Source: Streptomyces sp. NBC_01217 (GTDB lineage: Bacteria > Actinomycetota > Actinomycetes > Streptomycetales > Streptomycetaceae). From it: a stretch of DNA of 64,000 nucleotides. The stretch covers positions 8,001,501-8,065,500 of the forward strand of contig NZ_CP108538.1 in NCBI RefSeq assembly GCF_035994185.1, given 5' to 3'. Shown here piece after piece: positions 26,777-34,798 of the stretch (positions are counted from its first letter, which is position 1; each line of letters starts with the position of its first letter). The translations under genes were made by a program, and so were the position numbers. The notes beneath the pieces are model-generated. The model saw only the letters and a program-made list of their open reading frames with translations. It searched no databases and was not told the DNA's origin.

Positions 26777-27262
26777 GTGCGTTCCCCTTCGCTTGTCCCA
26801 CATTCCGTCTGACTTTCGCGAACGCATAGTGCCCATGCCGACAACCGGTGCGCCATGCTGTTTGACGGGCGTCAAAATCCGCAGCCCAAAGGCCGTTCGG
26901 GAGCACTGAGTTCGCCCGACAGGCCCTATTGCTGGATTCCGCTTTCAGTGGGTATACATGCTGGTGGCGGGGCTGTAGCACTGAGGATCATCCGCTCACG
27001 GCTGTCACTCTCGCGCGGACTCACCCGCTCCACCACCTTCTCGACGACGATGTGGCCCGCCGAGCGAGCTACCTGTTCACCGCGAGCGAGGAACTGGCGA
27101 TCGGCTCCTGGACGCGCTCGCAAGGTGACGCGACCGCCGCCGACCAGGTCTTGGGCGAGCGCCGAGCCGCACGAGTTCGCTGCCTTCGTGACGGCCGTCC
27201 AACCGTCACCTGCGCAGGTGAAATTTGAGACCCGAGACTGAGGCACAGGGAAACCGCTCTGT
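26777..27262. other. Gene-free stretch
   Basis: About 490 bases between the I36 gene and the LCP fragment. Several open frames exist on both strands, but none has a ribosome site and a recognisable protein. The GC is lower just upstream of the I36 start, consistent with its promoter. It probably belongs to the decaying segment that follows. Confidence 0.5.
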
Positions 27263-27460
27263 CTGCGGCTGTCCGGCAACGTCAACACCTTCGACGGCAA
27301 GGAGCTCAGCCACCACCGTCGGCAGGAAACCCCGGGCGACGCGCAGAACACCCTGCTCATCGGAGCCGACAGCAGGTCCGGCGACAACGCGGAACTCGGC
27401 GACGGCAAAGGGACGAGGCCATCGCCCTGCCCGGATGGCAGCAACGCATCAATGGAGTGA
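27263..27460 (+). pseudogene. LytR-CpsA-Psr (LCP) family fragment
   Basis: The frame reads GNVNTFDGKELS, then NTLLIGADSRSGDNAELGDG, which is the start of the LCP catalytic domain that transfers wall polymers to peptidoglycan. It then runs into unrelated sequence and stops at 27458-27460. Over 200 residues of the domain are missing and no start is present. It is a deletion remnant, four bases from the next gene. Confidence 0.75.
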
Positions 27461-27463
27461 AGC

Positions 27464-28302
27464 TTGGAAGCTGAAGCAAGCAATGGAGGAGCGGTGGGCA
27501 ACCTCGTCGTCGTAGGAGTGGATGGCTCGTCGTCGAGTCTTGCCGCGGTGGAAGCGGCCGCCCGGGAAGCCCAGCGGCGTCGTGCGGAGCTGCGCGTGGT
27601 GCACGCCTTCAGTTGGCCGGTCAGGCCCATGTATGCGCCGCTGGACCCGTCGCCGCTCAATCGCCTGGTGAACGACGCGGCGCAGCGTGCTCGGAGCGTG
27701 GCGCCTGAGGTGGAGGTCACCGAGGCCGTGGTGACCGGTGACGCGGTGGCGGTGCTGGAGGCTGAGTCGCGAGCCGCGGACCTTGTGGTCGTCGGCCCCC
27801 GGGGTATGGGTGGCTCTATCGGCATGCTGCTGGGATCAACGGCGGCGTCCCTGGCCGCCCACAGCCAGTGTCCAGTGATGGTGGTCCGCGAGGAACGGGC
27901 TGGCGCCGGGCCGATCGTGCTGGCTGTCGACGGCTCCTCTGTTGGTGAAAAACGGTCGAATTCGCCTTCGCCGAGGCGGCGCTGCGCGGGGCCGAGATCG
28001 TGGCCGTACACGCGTGGCTGCCGGACTACGCGCCGGCCGGTACGGGCCCCGAGAGCGCGGAGCGTCTGCTGGCGCAGGCACTCGCCGGCCGCACGGAGAA
28101 CTATCCGGACGTCACGGTCAGACACGAAGTGCTGAGCGGCGAAACCCGCGAGACATTGATCGAGGCGAGCCGGACCGCCCAGCTCATGGTCGTCGGAGCC
28201 AGAGGGCGCGGCGGTTTTGCCGGCCTGCTCTTGGGTTCGGTGAGCCAGGCACTGCTGCACCACGCCCACTGCCCCGTCACTGTCGTCCGCGGCACGGCAT
28301 GA
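27464..28302 (+). pseudogene. Two-domain universal stress protein broken by a one-base frameshift
   Basis: The first UspA domain is intact (VVVGVDGSSSSLAAV near the start; VVGPRGMGGSIGMLLGSTA; CPVMVVRE). The second starts IVLAVDGSS, then the frame fails at about 27952. One extra base in GAAAAACGG would restore EKAVEFAFAEAAL and join the frame that ends VVRGTA at 28302, which has its own VVGARGRGGFAGLLLGS motif. The start is TTG at 27464 with GGAG upstream, or GTG at 27494. As read it makes one and a bit domains. A sequencing error is possible; check reads. Confidence 0.8.
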
Positions 28303-28351
28303 CCGGACCCACGGAGCGGTGAGGCATGCCCGTCGCGCGAGTTCCCCACCG

Positions 28352-28650
28352 TCAGACGAGGACAACGTTGGATGCCGCCGAGACCGACAGAGAACCTGCG
28401 CGGTGAGGGATGCCCGTTGCGGAGTCGACGTCCAGCCATGTGACGTCGCCCGAGCGCTCATTCGCCGCGTACAGGCGCGTGCCCGACGGGTGCAGGACCA
28501 GCTCACGCGGCCCCCGACCCCCCGCACGGCACCGATGCGATCAGGTCCGCCTGCTCGCCGACCGCGTCGAGGGCCGGGACGGCGATGGTGTCGGTGCCAC
28601 GCACCACCGCCCACAAATGGCTGCCGTCGTGCGAGACGACCGGCGCCGAC
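28352..28650 (-). pseudogene. C-terminal remnant of a lactonase / beta-propeller protein
   Basis: On the minus strand one frame reads SHDGSHLWAVVRGTDTIAV and IASVPCGG, and another reads PRELVLHPSGTRLYAANERS, GDVTWLDVDS and a stop at 28352. Together they match the last ~100 residues of the 6-phosphogluconolactonase-like (YkgB/Pgl) family. A frameshift falls in a C-run near 28525, and the IS element cuts the gene at 28650. The 5' part is not found on the far side of the IS. Confidence 0.72.
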
Positions 28651-28678
28651 GGTGAAGTTCCACCGTTGATCTGGACAG
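28651..28678 (+). repeat. IS3 left terminal inverted repeat
   Basis: Begins GGTGAAGTTCCACC and ends TGGACAG. It matches the right end in its first 14 and last 7 positions. Confidence 0.85.
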
Positions 28679-28740
28679 ACTGATACTGGGACGGATGGGT
28701 CCCGGAGGAAGCAGTCCAGGTAGTGAGTAGCAAGAGCAGC

Positions 28741-29028
28741 ATGAGCAAGCGGTATACCGCCGAGTTCAAGCGCGATGCCGTGGAGCTGGCGCTGGCCTCC
28801 GGCAAGACCGTTACCGAGGTCGCCCGGGACCTCGGAGTGAGCCCCGAGAGTCTGCGTGGCTGGGTCAAGCAGGCCAAGGCCGACCGGGGCCAGGGCCCCG
28901 AGGGTGCTCTGACCAGCGACGAGAAGGAAGAACTGCGGCGGCTGCGGCGGGAGAACCGGGAACAGCAGCAGACGATCGAGATCTTGAAAAAAGGTCTGGC
29001 CTTCTTCGCGAAGGACACGATGAAGTAG
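28741..29028 (+). CDS. IS3-family transposase OrfA
   Basis: About 95 residues from ATG 28741 (GTG at 28723 would add six). HTH_Tnp_1-type protein: KRYTAEFKRDAVELAL, VTEVARDLGVSPESLRGWVKQ, then a leucine-zipper coiled coil rich in Glu/Arg ending EILKKGLAFFA. It binds the IS ends. An A6G run is present near its end but not in the register needed for classical -1 slippage. orfB starts six bases after its stop, in the -1 frame. Confidence 0.9.
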   Translation: MSKRYTAEFKRDAVELALASGKTVTEVARDLGVSPESLRGWVKQAKADRGQGPEGALTSDEKEELRRLRRENREQQQTIEILKKGLAFFAKDTMK

Positions 29029-29033
29029 GCCAA

Positions 29034-29935
29034 TTGTGCCGCTTCATCGACGCGGAGAAGGCCGCCGAGGACAACCCCGGCGGCTACAGCGTCAGTCTGC
29101 TGTGCCGGGTCGCGGGCGTGAGCCGCTCCACCTGCTGCTCCTGGCTCGCCGCTCGGCCGGCGGTCGCCGGGCGTCGGCGTGTGGAGGACGAACTCGCGGA
29201 GGAGATAGGGAGATTAACGCCGCTTCGCGCGGCGCGTACGGTGCCCCGCGCGTCCACGCCGCGCTGCGGCGAGGGGGCCGTGCGATCAGCCGGAAGAAGG
29301 TCGGGCGGATCATGCGCGAGCGTGACATCCGTGGCGTCACCCGCCGCAAGCGCCGCCATCTGACGAAGCAGGACACCAGGGCCGCCCCGGCCCCGGACCT
29401 GATCGGCCGCGACTTCACCGCGGCCGTACCCGGCACGAAGCTTGTCGGGGACATCACGTACCTGCCGACGATCGAGGGCTGGTGGTATCTGGCGACGGTC
29501 ATCGACCTGGCGACACGCGAGGTGATCGGGTACGCGATGGCCGGCCATCACCGCGCCGGGCTGGTCACCGACGCACTGCGGATGGCTGCGGCCCTCGGCG
29601 GCCTGCAGCCTGACTGCATCATGCACACCGATCGCGGCAGCGAGTACACGGGCAGCGAATTCCGCCGTGAAATAAGGAAGTTGAACCTGAGGCAGAGCAT
29701 GGGGCGAACCGGTATATGTTATGATAATGCCGCAGCCGAGAGCTTTTTCGGACTGCTGAAAGCGGAGATCGGCACCACGGTCTGGGAGAGCCGCGAAGCG
29801 GCCCGCGCCGATGTCTTCCGCTTCATCGAGGTCGAGTACGACCGCACCAGGCTCCGCAAACACCCCGAGTTCGGGTACCTCACCCCACTCGAAACCCGAG
29901 CCAGGCTGCAACAAGACTTCACCCCCGCAGCGTAA
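29034..29935 (+). pseudogene. IS3-family transposase OrfB, frameshifted
   Basis: Starts MCRFIDAEKA in one frame and reads to EEIG at about 29210; the protein continues in another frame from EINAASRGAYGAPRVHAALR. One base appears to be missing in GAGATAGGGAG. The rest is intact: HTH, then the DDE core with D in VGDITYLP, D in HTDRGSEY and E in ESFFGLLKAE, ending FTPAA. As it stands no full-length OrfB can be made, so the element is probably immobile. Confidence 0.82.
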
Positions 29936-29942
29936 GCAACCG

Positions 29943-29970
29943 CTGTCCACGATCAGGGTGGAACTTCACC
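29943..29970 (-). repeat. IS3 right terminal inverted repeat
   Basis: Reads CTGTCCAC and ends GGTGGAACTTCACC on the plus strand, the inverted partner of 28651-28678. Confidence 0.85.
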
Positions 29971-30136
29971 CGGATCTCGACACTCGTGCTCCTGTGGAGT
30001 GGCGAGACTTCAGGTGACAGGCGGTCCCTGCGTCGCGAGGGCCAGTGCTGCCGGAGGTGCCCAGAGGGCTGCGAAGCCGTTGTTTCCACCTGGATTGCGG
30101 TACCCGGAAGCGGGCTGAGCCAGGGACTTTTCAGGG

Positions 30137-30212
30137 ACTTTCAGCTCTGCCAGGGGGCTTTCGCGGGACGATCCGACGTGCAAACCGGTAAGCCCGTGAC
30201 AGAGCTGAAAGT
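30137..30212. other. Long inverted repeat beside the IS, unknown role
   Basis: ACTTTCAGCTCTG (30137-30149) is perfectly repeated in inverse as CAGAGCTGAAAGT (30200-30212). Inside, GGGCTT and AAGCCC also face each other. Just upstream, CAGGGACTTT is directly repeated (30121-30130 and 30132-30141). No gene is seen in 29971-30258. It might be a structured RNA, a recombination site or a terminator. Confidence 0.55.
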
Positions 30213-30258
30213 AGTGAAATACCTGGTCAGCGCTTCTGTAGCAGTCATCGGCCAGCCG

Positions 30259-30612
30259 TCACGCCGCCCCTGGCGCCCGCCGCCCCTTGTAGTTGATCTT
30301 CATGGTGTCCAGGTCCGTCGCCGTGGACCGCAGTTCGCCATGGCCGTACCCCTGCTCATTCAGCAGCGTCTCGGCCCGGTCCTCGGCGATCGCGGATGCC
30401 ATCTCCTCGCCGTCCTCGGCGTCCGAGACGACCACGAACCGGAAGCTGAAGTGCTTCAGCACACGGTCGTACGTCAGCGAGCCCTTCTCGGTGAACTGCA
30501 TCGCACTCAGACCGTGCTCGTCCACCTCGGACAGGAGCCGGGAGCGTGCCTCGTCCGTCAGGCCGTCCCAGGTGCCGCGCACGATCACTCGGTAGGTGTG
30601 CTGCGTACTCAT
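30259..30612 (-). CDS. DUF6204 family protein
   Basis: 117 residues, starting MSTQHTYRVIVRGTWDGL. A ferredoxin-like alpha/beta fold is likely: RVIVRGTWDGL strand, DEARSRLLSEVDEH helix, LTYDRVLKHFSFRFVV strand and a final helix. Small conserved cytoplasmic protein of streptomycetes with no known activity. ATG at 30612. Divergent from the DUF5107 gene 240 bases away; that intergenic part shows no recognisable motif beyond promoters. Confidence 0.8.
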   Translation of the reverse strand: MSTQHTYRVIVRGTWDGLTDEARSRLLSEVDEHGLSAMQFTEKGSLTYDRVLKHFSFRFVVVSDAEDGEEMASAIAEDRAETLLNEQGYGHGELRSTATDLDTMKINYKGRRAPGAA

Positions 30613-30851
30613 CGTGTTTCCCGTTCCGCATGGTGCTCGTGAACCGTCGGGGGCCAAGGTTACGGAGGTGAGGGCGGGGCGCACCCGAATTAAATGCGGC
30701 GCGCCCGGACCCGCGACGGCCGCGCAGTGGTCTTTCGGTCCTTTGCCGAAGCCTGACGGCGGCGCCCCTGGCCGGGCCGCTGTCCAGCGTGTTCCATGGT
30801 CATCGGGGGCGCCCGGACCTGCGGCGGCCCGCGCGAGGGAGCGAGGTTGCC

Positions 30852-32822
30852 TTGGCCACGACCGTACGACGTGCCGTACTGAATCTGTCCGCCGCACCAC
30901 TGGGACCGGAGAACCCGTTGCCCGCACTGCGACCCCTCGACGAGATGCATGTCGTCGACGACCGCGACCGGGCCGCACTGCCACGTGACATGGCACGCCA
31001 GATCGGCTACGAACCGCTGGCGACCGTGCTCCCCGTGCGCATCCTCGACGGCTACGGGCGCGAACGCACTCCCACCGCACTGGACGCGGTCATCATCGAG
31101 AACGACCGGCTGCGGGCCACCGTCCTGCCCGGGCTCGGCGGCCGCATCCACTCCCTGCACCACAAGCCGACCGGCCGCGAACTCCTCTACACCAACCCCG
31201 TCCTGCAGCCCGCCGACTTCGCGCTCAACGGCGCCTGGTTCTCCGGTGGCATCGAGTGGAACATCGGTGCCACGGGACACACCACACTGTCCTGCGCCCC
31301 GGTCCACGCCGCCCGGGTGCCCGCACCCGACGGCGGGGAAATGGTCCGGCTCTGGGAGTGGGAGCGGCTGCGCGACCTGCCGTTCCAGGTGGACCTCTGG
31401 CTGCCCGAGGAGTCCGACTTCCTGCACGTCGGCGTACGGATACGCAATCCGCACGAGCACACCGCACCTGTCTACTGGTGGTCCAACATCGCCGTACCCG
31501 AGGGCGAACGCACCCGCGTCCTCGCCCCCGCCGACGAGGCATGGCGCTTTGGTTACGAGCGCACCCTGACCCGGGTTTCGGTCCCCGAAGCCGGCTCCGT
31601 CGACCGCACGTACCCACTGCGCGGCGACTTCCCCGCCGACTACTTCTACGAGGTGCCCGACGGCGCCCGCCGCTGGATCGCCTCCCTCGACGAGGACGGC
31701 CACGGACTCGTCCAGACGTCCACCGATCTGCTGCGGGGCCGCAAGCTGTTCCTCTGGGGCAGCGGCCCCGGCGGGCGGCGCTGGCAGGAGTGGCTCACCG
31801 AGCCCGGCACCGTCGGTTACGCCGAGATCCAGGCCGGACTCGCCCGCACCCAGCTGGAACACATCCCCCTGGAACCGGGTGGGGAGTTCAGCTGGCTGGA
31901 GTCGTACGGACCGCTGTCCGCGGACGCCGGTGCCGTGCACGGCGCCGACTGGGCGGCGGCCCGCGCCGAGACCGAGCGGCGGCTCGCCGAAGTGCTGCCG
32001 CGTGCCGATGTCGACGCCGCGTACGCCGCCTGGCGGCCCTGCGCCGACACCGAGCCCGGCGAGTCGCTCGCCACCGGCTCCGGCTGGGGTGCCCTTGAAG
32101 TCCGGCGCGGCAAGTACAAGCTCCCCGGCACGCCGTTCGCCGACTCGACCCTCGGTGAACAGCAGGAACCCTGGCTGGAGTTGCTGGACCAGGGCACCTT
32201 CCCCGAACCGCGCCGGGTGGCCCCGCCAGGCCCTTCCCTCGTCTCCCCGCACTGGCGGGACATGCTGGAGACGGCCTCCGCCGACCCCCTCACCGAATAC
32301 CACCTCGGCGTCGCCCAGTGGCACGGCGGCGACCGCGCCCAGGCGGTCCGCAGCTGGGAACGCGGACTGGCGATCGCCCCTTCCCGCTGGCCCCTGCTGC
32401 GCTGCCTCGCCGTCGCCGCCGAGGAGGGCGGCCAGCGGGACCGGGCCGCCGACCTCTACACCGAGGCGTTCGACGATCTGTGCGCGGAACGCCGCGACGA
32501 CGGCGAGGCCTGGACGGCCGCCACGGCGGCGCTCGGCCGCGAGGCGATGGAGGCGTTGCTGACGGCGGAGCGCCCCGAAGCCGCCCGGACGGTGTGGGCC
32601 GGGCTGCGTCCGGCCCTCCGGCAGCGCGGCCGCTTCCGCCTGCTGGAGGCGCGGCTGCTGATCGCCGAGGGCGACCGCGCCGCTGCCCGGGCCGTCTTCG
32701 ACGAGGGATTCGAGGTCGCGGATCTGCGCGAGGGTGCGGAGATCCTGGACGAGGTGTGGGCCGAGCTCACCTCGGAGCCGCTGCCGGACCGGTACAACTA
32801 CCGGATGCGCCCCAGGACCTGA
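30852..32822 (+). CDS. DUF5107 domain protein with C-terminal TPR repeats
   Basis: 656 residues. An N-terminal DUF5107 domain (about residues 30-330) has the galactose-mutarotase-like beta-sandwich signature: ENDRLRATVLPGLGGRIHSL and SGGIEWNIG. A helical C-terminal half (about 440-650) carries TPR-like units such as LTEYHLGVAQWHGGDRAQAV. The family often accompanies carbohydrate catabolism, so a sugar-binding or epimerase-like role is inferred. TTG at 30852 is chosen because GAGG lies five bases upstream; upstream codons in the frame lack a site. Stands alone. Confidence 0.85.
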   Translation: MATTVRRAVLNLSAAPLGPENPLPALRPLDEMHVVDDRDRAALPRDMARQIGYEPLATVLPVRILDGYGRERTPTALDAVIIENDRLRATVLPGLGGRIHSLHHKPTGRELLYTNPVLQPADFALNGAWFSGGIEWNIGATGHTTLSCAPVHAARVPAPDGGEMVRLWEWERLRDLPFQVDLWLPEESDFLHVGVRIRNPHEHTAPVYWWSNIAVPEGERTRVLAPADEAWRFGYERTLTRVSVPEAGSVDRTYPLRGDFPADYFYEVPDGARRWIASLDEDGHGLVQTSTDLLRGRKLFLWGSGPGGRRWQEWLTEPGTVGYAEIQAGLARTQLEHIPLEPGGEFSWLESYGPLSADAGAVHGADWAAARAETERRLAEVLPRADVDAAYAAWRPCADTEPGESLATGSGWGALEVRRGKYKLPGTPFADSTLGEQQEPWLELLDQGTFPEPRRVAPPGPSLVSPHWRDMLETASADPLTEYHLGVAQWHGGDRAQAVRSWERGLAIAPSRWPLLRCLAVAAEEGGQRDRAADLYTEAFDDLCAERRDDGEAWTAATAALGREAMEALLTAERPEAARTVWAGLRPALRQRGRFRLLEARLLIAEGDRAAARAVFDEGFEVADLREGAEILDEVWAELTSEPLPDRYNYRMRPRT

Positions 32823-32865
32823 CGGAACTCTTCGTCCGACCCGCGCCCGCCTCCAGCGGCGCGGG

Positions 32866-33219
32866 TCAGACGGCCGGATTCCGGTCGACGTACTCGAAGA
32901 CCGAGCCGTCCGGATGCACCGCGATCAGATTGCGGCCCACCGGCGTCGGCACCGGGCCCGCGAGGATGCGCGCGCCGACGCGGGTGAGGGAGGCATGGGC
33001 TTCGTCGACGTCCTTGACCGCGATCGTCGCCGTCACCTTGCGCAGGATCTCCAACTCCGACTCGGGGCCGCTCATCAGCAGAAAGCAGCCGATCGCGGCG
33101 GCAGAGACCCCACCGCGCTCGAAGCGCAGCGCGGAACTGGCCGTGAGGTCCTCGTAGAAGGCCACCGCGGCCTCCAGGTCGTCGACGCAGATGCGCAGAG
33201 TGGTTCCCAGAATGTCCAT
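32866..33219 (-). CDS. VOC (glyoxalase/bleomycin-resistance fold) protein
   Basis: 117 residues of the vicinal-oxygen-chelate fold: LRICVDDLEAAVAFYEDLT at the start, IAVKDVDEAHASLTRVGARI in the second half, and a final HPDGSVFEYVDRNP. Possible metal ligands include His/Glu in HPDGSVFEY. Substrate unknown. ATG at 33219, 22 bases after the methyltransferase stop on the same strand, so likely cotranscribed. Confidence 0.85.
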   Translation of the reverse strand: MDILGTTLRICVDDLEAAVAFYEDLTASSALRFERGGVSAAAIGCFLLMSGPESELEILRKVTATIAVKDVDEAHASLTRVGARILAGPVPTPVGRNLIAVHPDGSVFEYVDRNPAV

Positions 33220-33240
33220 GCGGACAAGGGTAGTTGGCGA

Positions 33241-34053
33241 CTATCGGACCCGGCAGAGCACCTCGCCGTGCGGGACCATGAACCAGGCGTCGTCCCGCGC
33301 GCCCCACTCGTGCCAGGCCGCGGCGATCGCGGCCAGCTCCTCGGTGCTCGCATGGCCGCCGTCCACGGCCAGCTTCGCGTACACCGAGCCGACGGTGCGG
33401 TCGGCCCACAGCCCGCTCCACCAGGCGCGGCTCTCCGGGGTCGCGAAGCACCAGTTGCCGGCGGTCGGGGTGATGTCGGTGAATCCCGCCCGGAGGGCCC
33501 AGGAGAGCAGCCGGCGGCCCGCGTCCGGCTCGCCGCCGTTTGCGCGGGCGACCCGTCCGTACAGCTCCTGCCAGGCGTCCATGCCCGGCACTTCGGGATA
33601 CCAGGTCATCGCCGCGTAGTCGCTGTCGCGGGCCGCTATGACGCCGCCGGGGCGGCAGACGCGCCGCATCTCGCGCAGCGCCTGCACCGGATCGCCCACA
33701 TGCTGCAGCACCTGATGGGCATGGACGACGTCGAAGGAGTCGTCGGGGAAGTCCAGGGCATGTACATCGGCGGTGGCGAACTCGACGCTGTCCAGGCCGC
33801 GTTCGGCCGCGACCTCGGCCGCCTGCGCCAGGATCTCCTCGGTGGTGTCCACGGCGGTCACCCGGCCGGGGGCGACCAGCGCGGCCAGATCCGCGGTGAT
33901 GGTGCCCGGTCCGCAGCCGACGTCCAACACATCCATGCCGGGGCGGAGTTCGTGGAGCAGATACGCCGCGGAGTTGGCGGCGGTACGCCAGCGGTGCGAG
34001 CGCAGCACCGACTCGTGGTGGCCGTGGGTGTAGACGGCGGTCTCCTTCGGCAT
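33241..34053 (-). CDS. Class I SAM-dependent methyltransferase (UbiE-like)
   Basis: 270 residues. Motif I LDVGCGPGTIT near residue 43, acidic motif AVDTTEEIL, motif IV-like FDVVHAHQVLQH and post-motif RVCRPGGVIAARD place it in the Methyltransf_11 group. Substrate unknown; small-molecule targets are usual. ATG at 34053 has AAAGGA upstream. First gene of a two-gene unit with the VOC protein. An AT-rich palindrome lies ~100 bases upstream. Confidence 0.88.
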   Translation of the reverse strand: MPKETAVYTHGHHESVLRSHRWRTAANSAAYLLHELRPGMDVLDVGCGPGTITADLAALVAPGRVTAVDTTEEILAQAAEVAAERGLDSVEFATADVHALDFPDDSFDVVHAHQVLQHVGDPVQALREMRRVCRPGGVIAARDSDYAAMTWYPEVPGMDAWQELYGRVARANGGEPDAGRRLLSWALRAGFTDITPTAGNWCFATPESRAWWSGLWADRTVGSVYAKLAVDGGHASTEELAAIAAAWHEWGARDDAWFMVPHGEVLCRVR

Positions 34054-34148
34054 GGCCGTGGATCCTTTCTCGCTGATCGGGTGACCGGGCTGATCGGGCC
34101 GATCGGGCCGATCGGTACGGTCACCGTACGCGCGGATGCCGAATAATG

Positions 34149-34166
34149 AGATATATATCTTGCTAT
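34149..34166 (-). promoter_or_regulatory. AT-rich palindrome, candidate operator for the methyltransferase gene
   Basis: AGATATATATCT (34149-34160) is a perfect 12-bp palindrome followed by TGCTATAT, an AT island in very GC-rich DNA. The form ATATATCTTG...ATAT resembles operators of PadR-type repressors, but that link is an inference. Between it and the gene, GATCGGGCC is repeated in tandem. Confidence 0.4.
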
Positions 34167-34211
34167 ATGGACAGTGGGCGTTGACCTCGGCGTTGTCGTG
34201 ACAAGTGGCGC

Positions 34212-34715
34212 CCGATCACGCTGTGTTCGTGCGACCCGGCGAGCGGCCGCCGTACGGTGATGGCCACCGAAGAGCACATCAAAGCCGCCAAGCCGCGTGC
34301 CGGTGGCGGACTCGTGGTCAATCTGCGCGGCAGCCTCGCCCGCGTCGCCCCCGATGGCGCGGTCACCCCGGTGCTGCCCGTCGAGGCCTGCGCCAACGGC
34401 ATCGGGTGGGGTCCGGACGGGCGGCTGATGTACCTCATCGACACGCCCACGGGACGGCGCCGCGCTGCGCCGCTGCACGGCCGACGGCACCCTGGACCGG
34501 ACTGCCGGACTTCCGGTACAGCGCCGACGGCCTGCGCCTTCGGCGGTACGGACCTGAGCGGCCTCTGCATCACCTCGGCCCGCGCGGGGCACGGGGTGCC
34601 CCGGACGGCGTTCGCGGGCGGCTGGGCCTCCCCGACGCCGGATGCGGGGTCCTCGACGGCTCCGCTGGGCGGGCGCGGCCGGTCGAACCCTCGTATAAAG
34701 GGCCCTGAGCGATAA
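34212..34715 (+). pseudogene. SMP-30/gluconolactonase fragment
   Basis: One frame reads CDPASGRRTVMATEEHIKAA, GGGLVVNLRGSLARV and ACANGIGWGPDGRLMYLIDT, the middle of an SMP-30/regucalcin-type lactonase. Later FRYSADGL appears in a second frame and CAFGGTDLSGLCITSARAG in the first, in family order, but with sequence lost between. No start and several frame changes. It is decayed, not expressed as a whole. Confidence 0.7.
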
Positions 34716-34728
34716 AGGGCCCTGAGCG
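34695..34728 (+). repeat. 17-bp tandem duplication
   Basis: ATAAAGGGCCCTGAGCG occurs twice in direct contact (34695-34711 and 34712-34728). A third partial copy (TAAAAGGACCC) follows. Each unit holds the palindrome GGGCCC. Confidence 0.9.
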
Positions 34729-34798
34729 TAAAAGGACCCGACTGCGGGACGACGGCACAGGGCGGCGGGGCGACGGGGCGGCGGCGAAGGAGGCCCGG

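Larger units (their letters stand above)
28651..29970 (+). mobile_element. IS3-family insertion sequence
   Basis: About 1.32 kb. The ends carry imperfect 28-bp inverted repeats (GGTGAAGTTCCACC plus TGGACAG conserved). If IS3-style TG...CA termini are used the element is 28653-29968. Two consecutive frames, orfA and a frameshifted orfB with DDE motifs, fill it. No 3-4 bp target duplication is visible: flanks are CGAC and CGGA. It sits in a lactonase remnant. Confidence 0.88.

Noticed and set aside
26929..27228. Plus-strand open frame of 99 codons before the LCP fragment
   Set aside because: No ribosome site, no recognised motif and codon bias unlike real genes; treated as non-coding decay.
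28981..28993. A6G slippery run in IS orfA as a programmed -1 frameshift signal
   Set aside because: The zero-frame codons are AAA AAA GGT, not the A AAA AAG register; re-pairing after slippage would be poor. orfB also has its own start region.
28647..29974. Target-site duplication around the IS
   Set aside because: Flanks CGAC and CGGA (or ACGG and CCCG for TG...CA ends) do not match at 3 or 4 bases.
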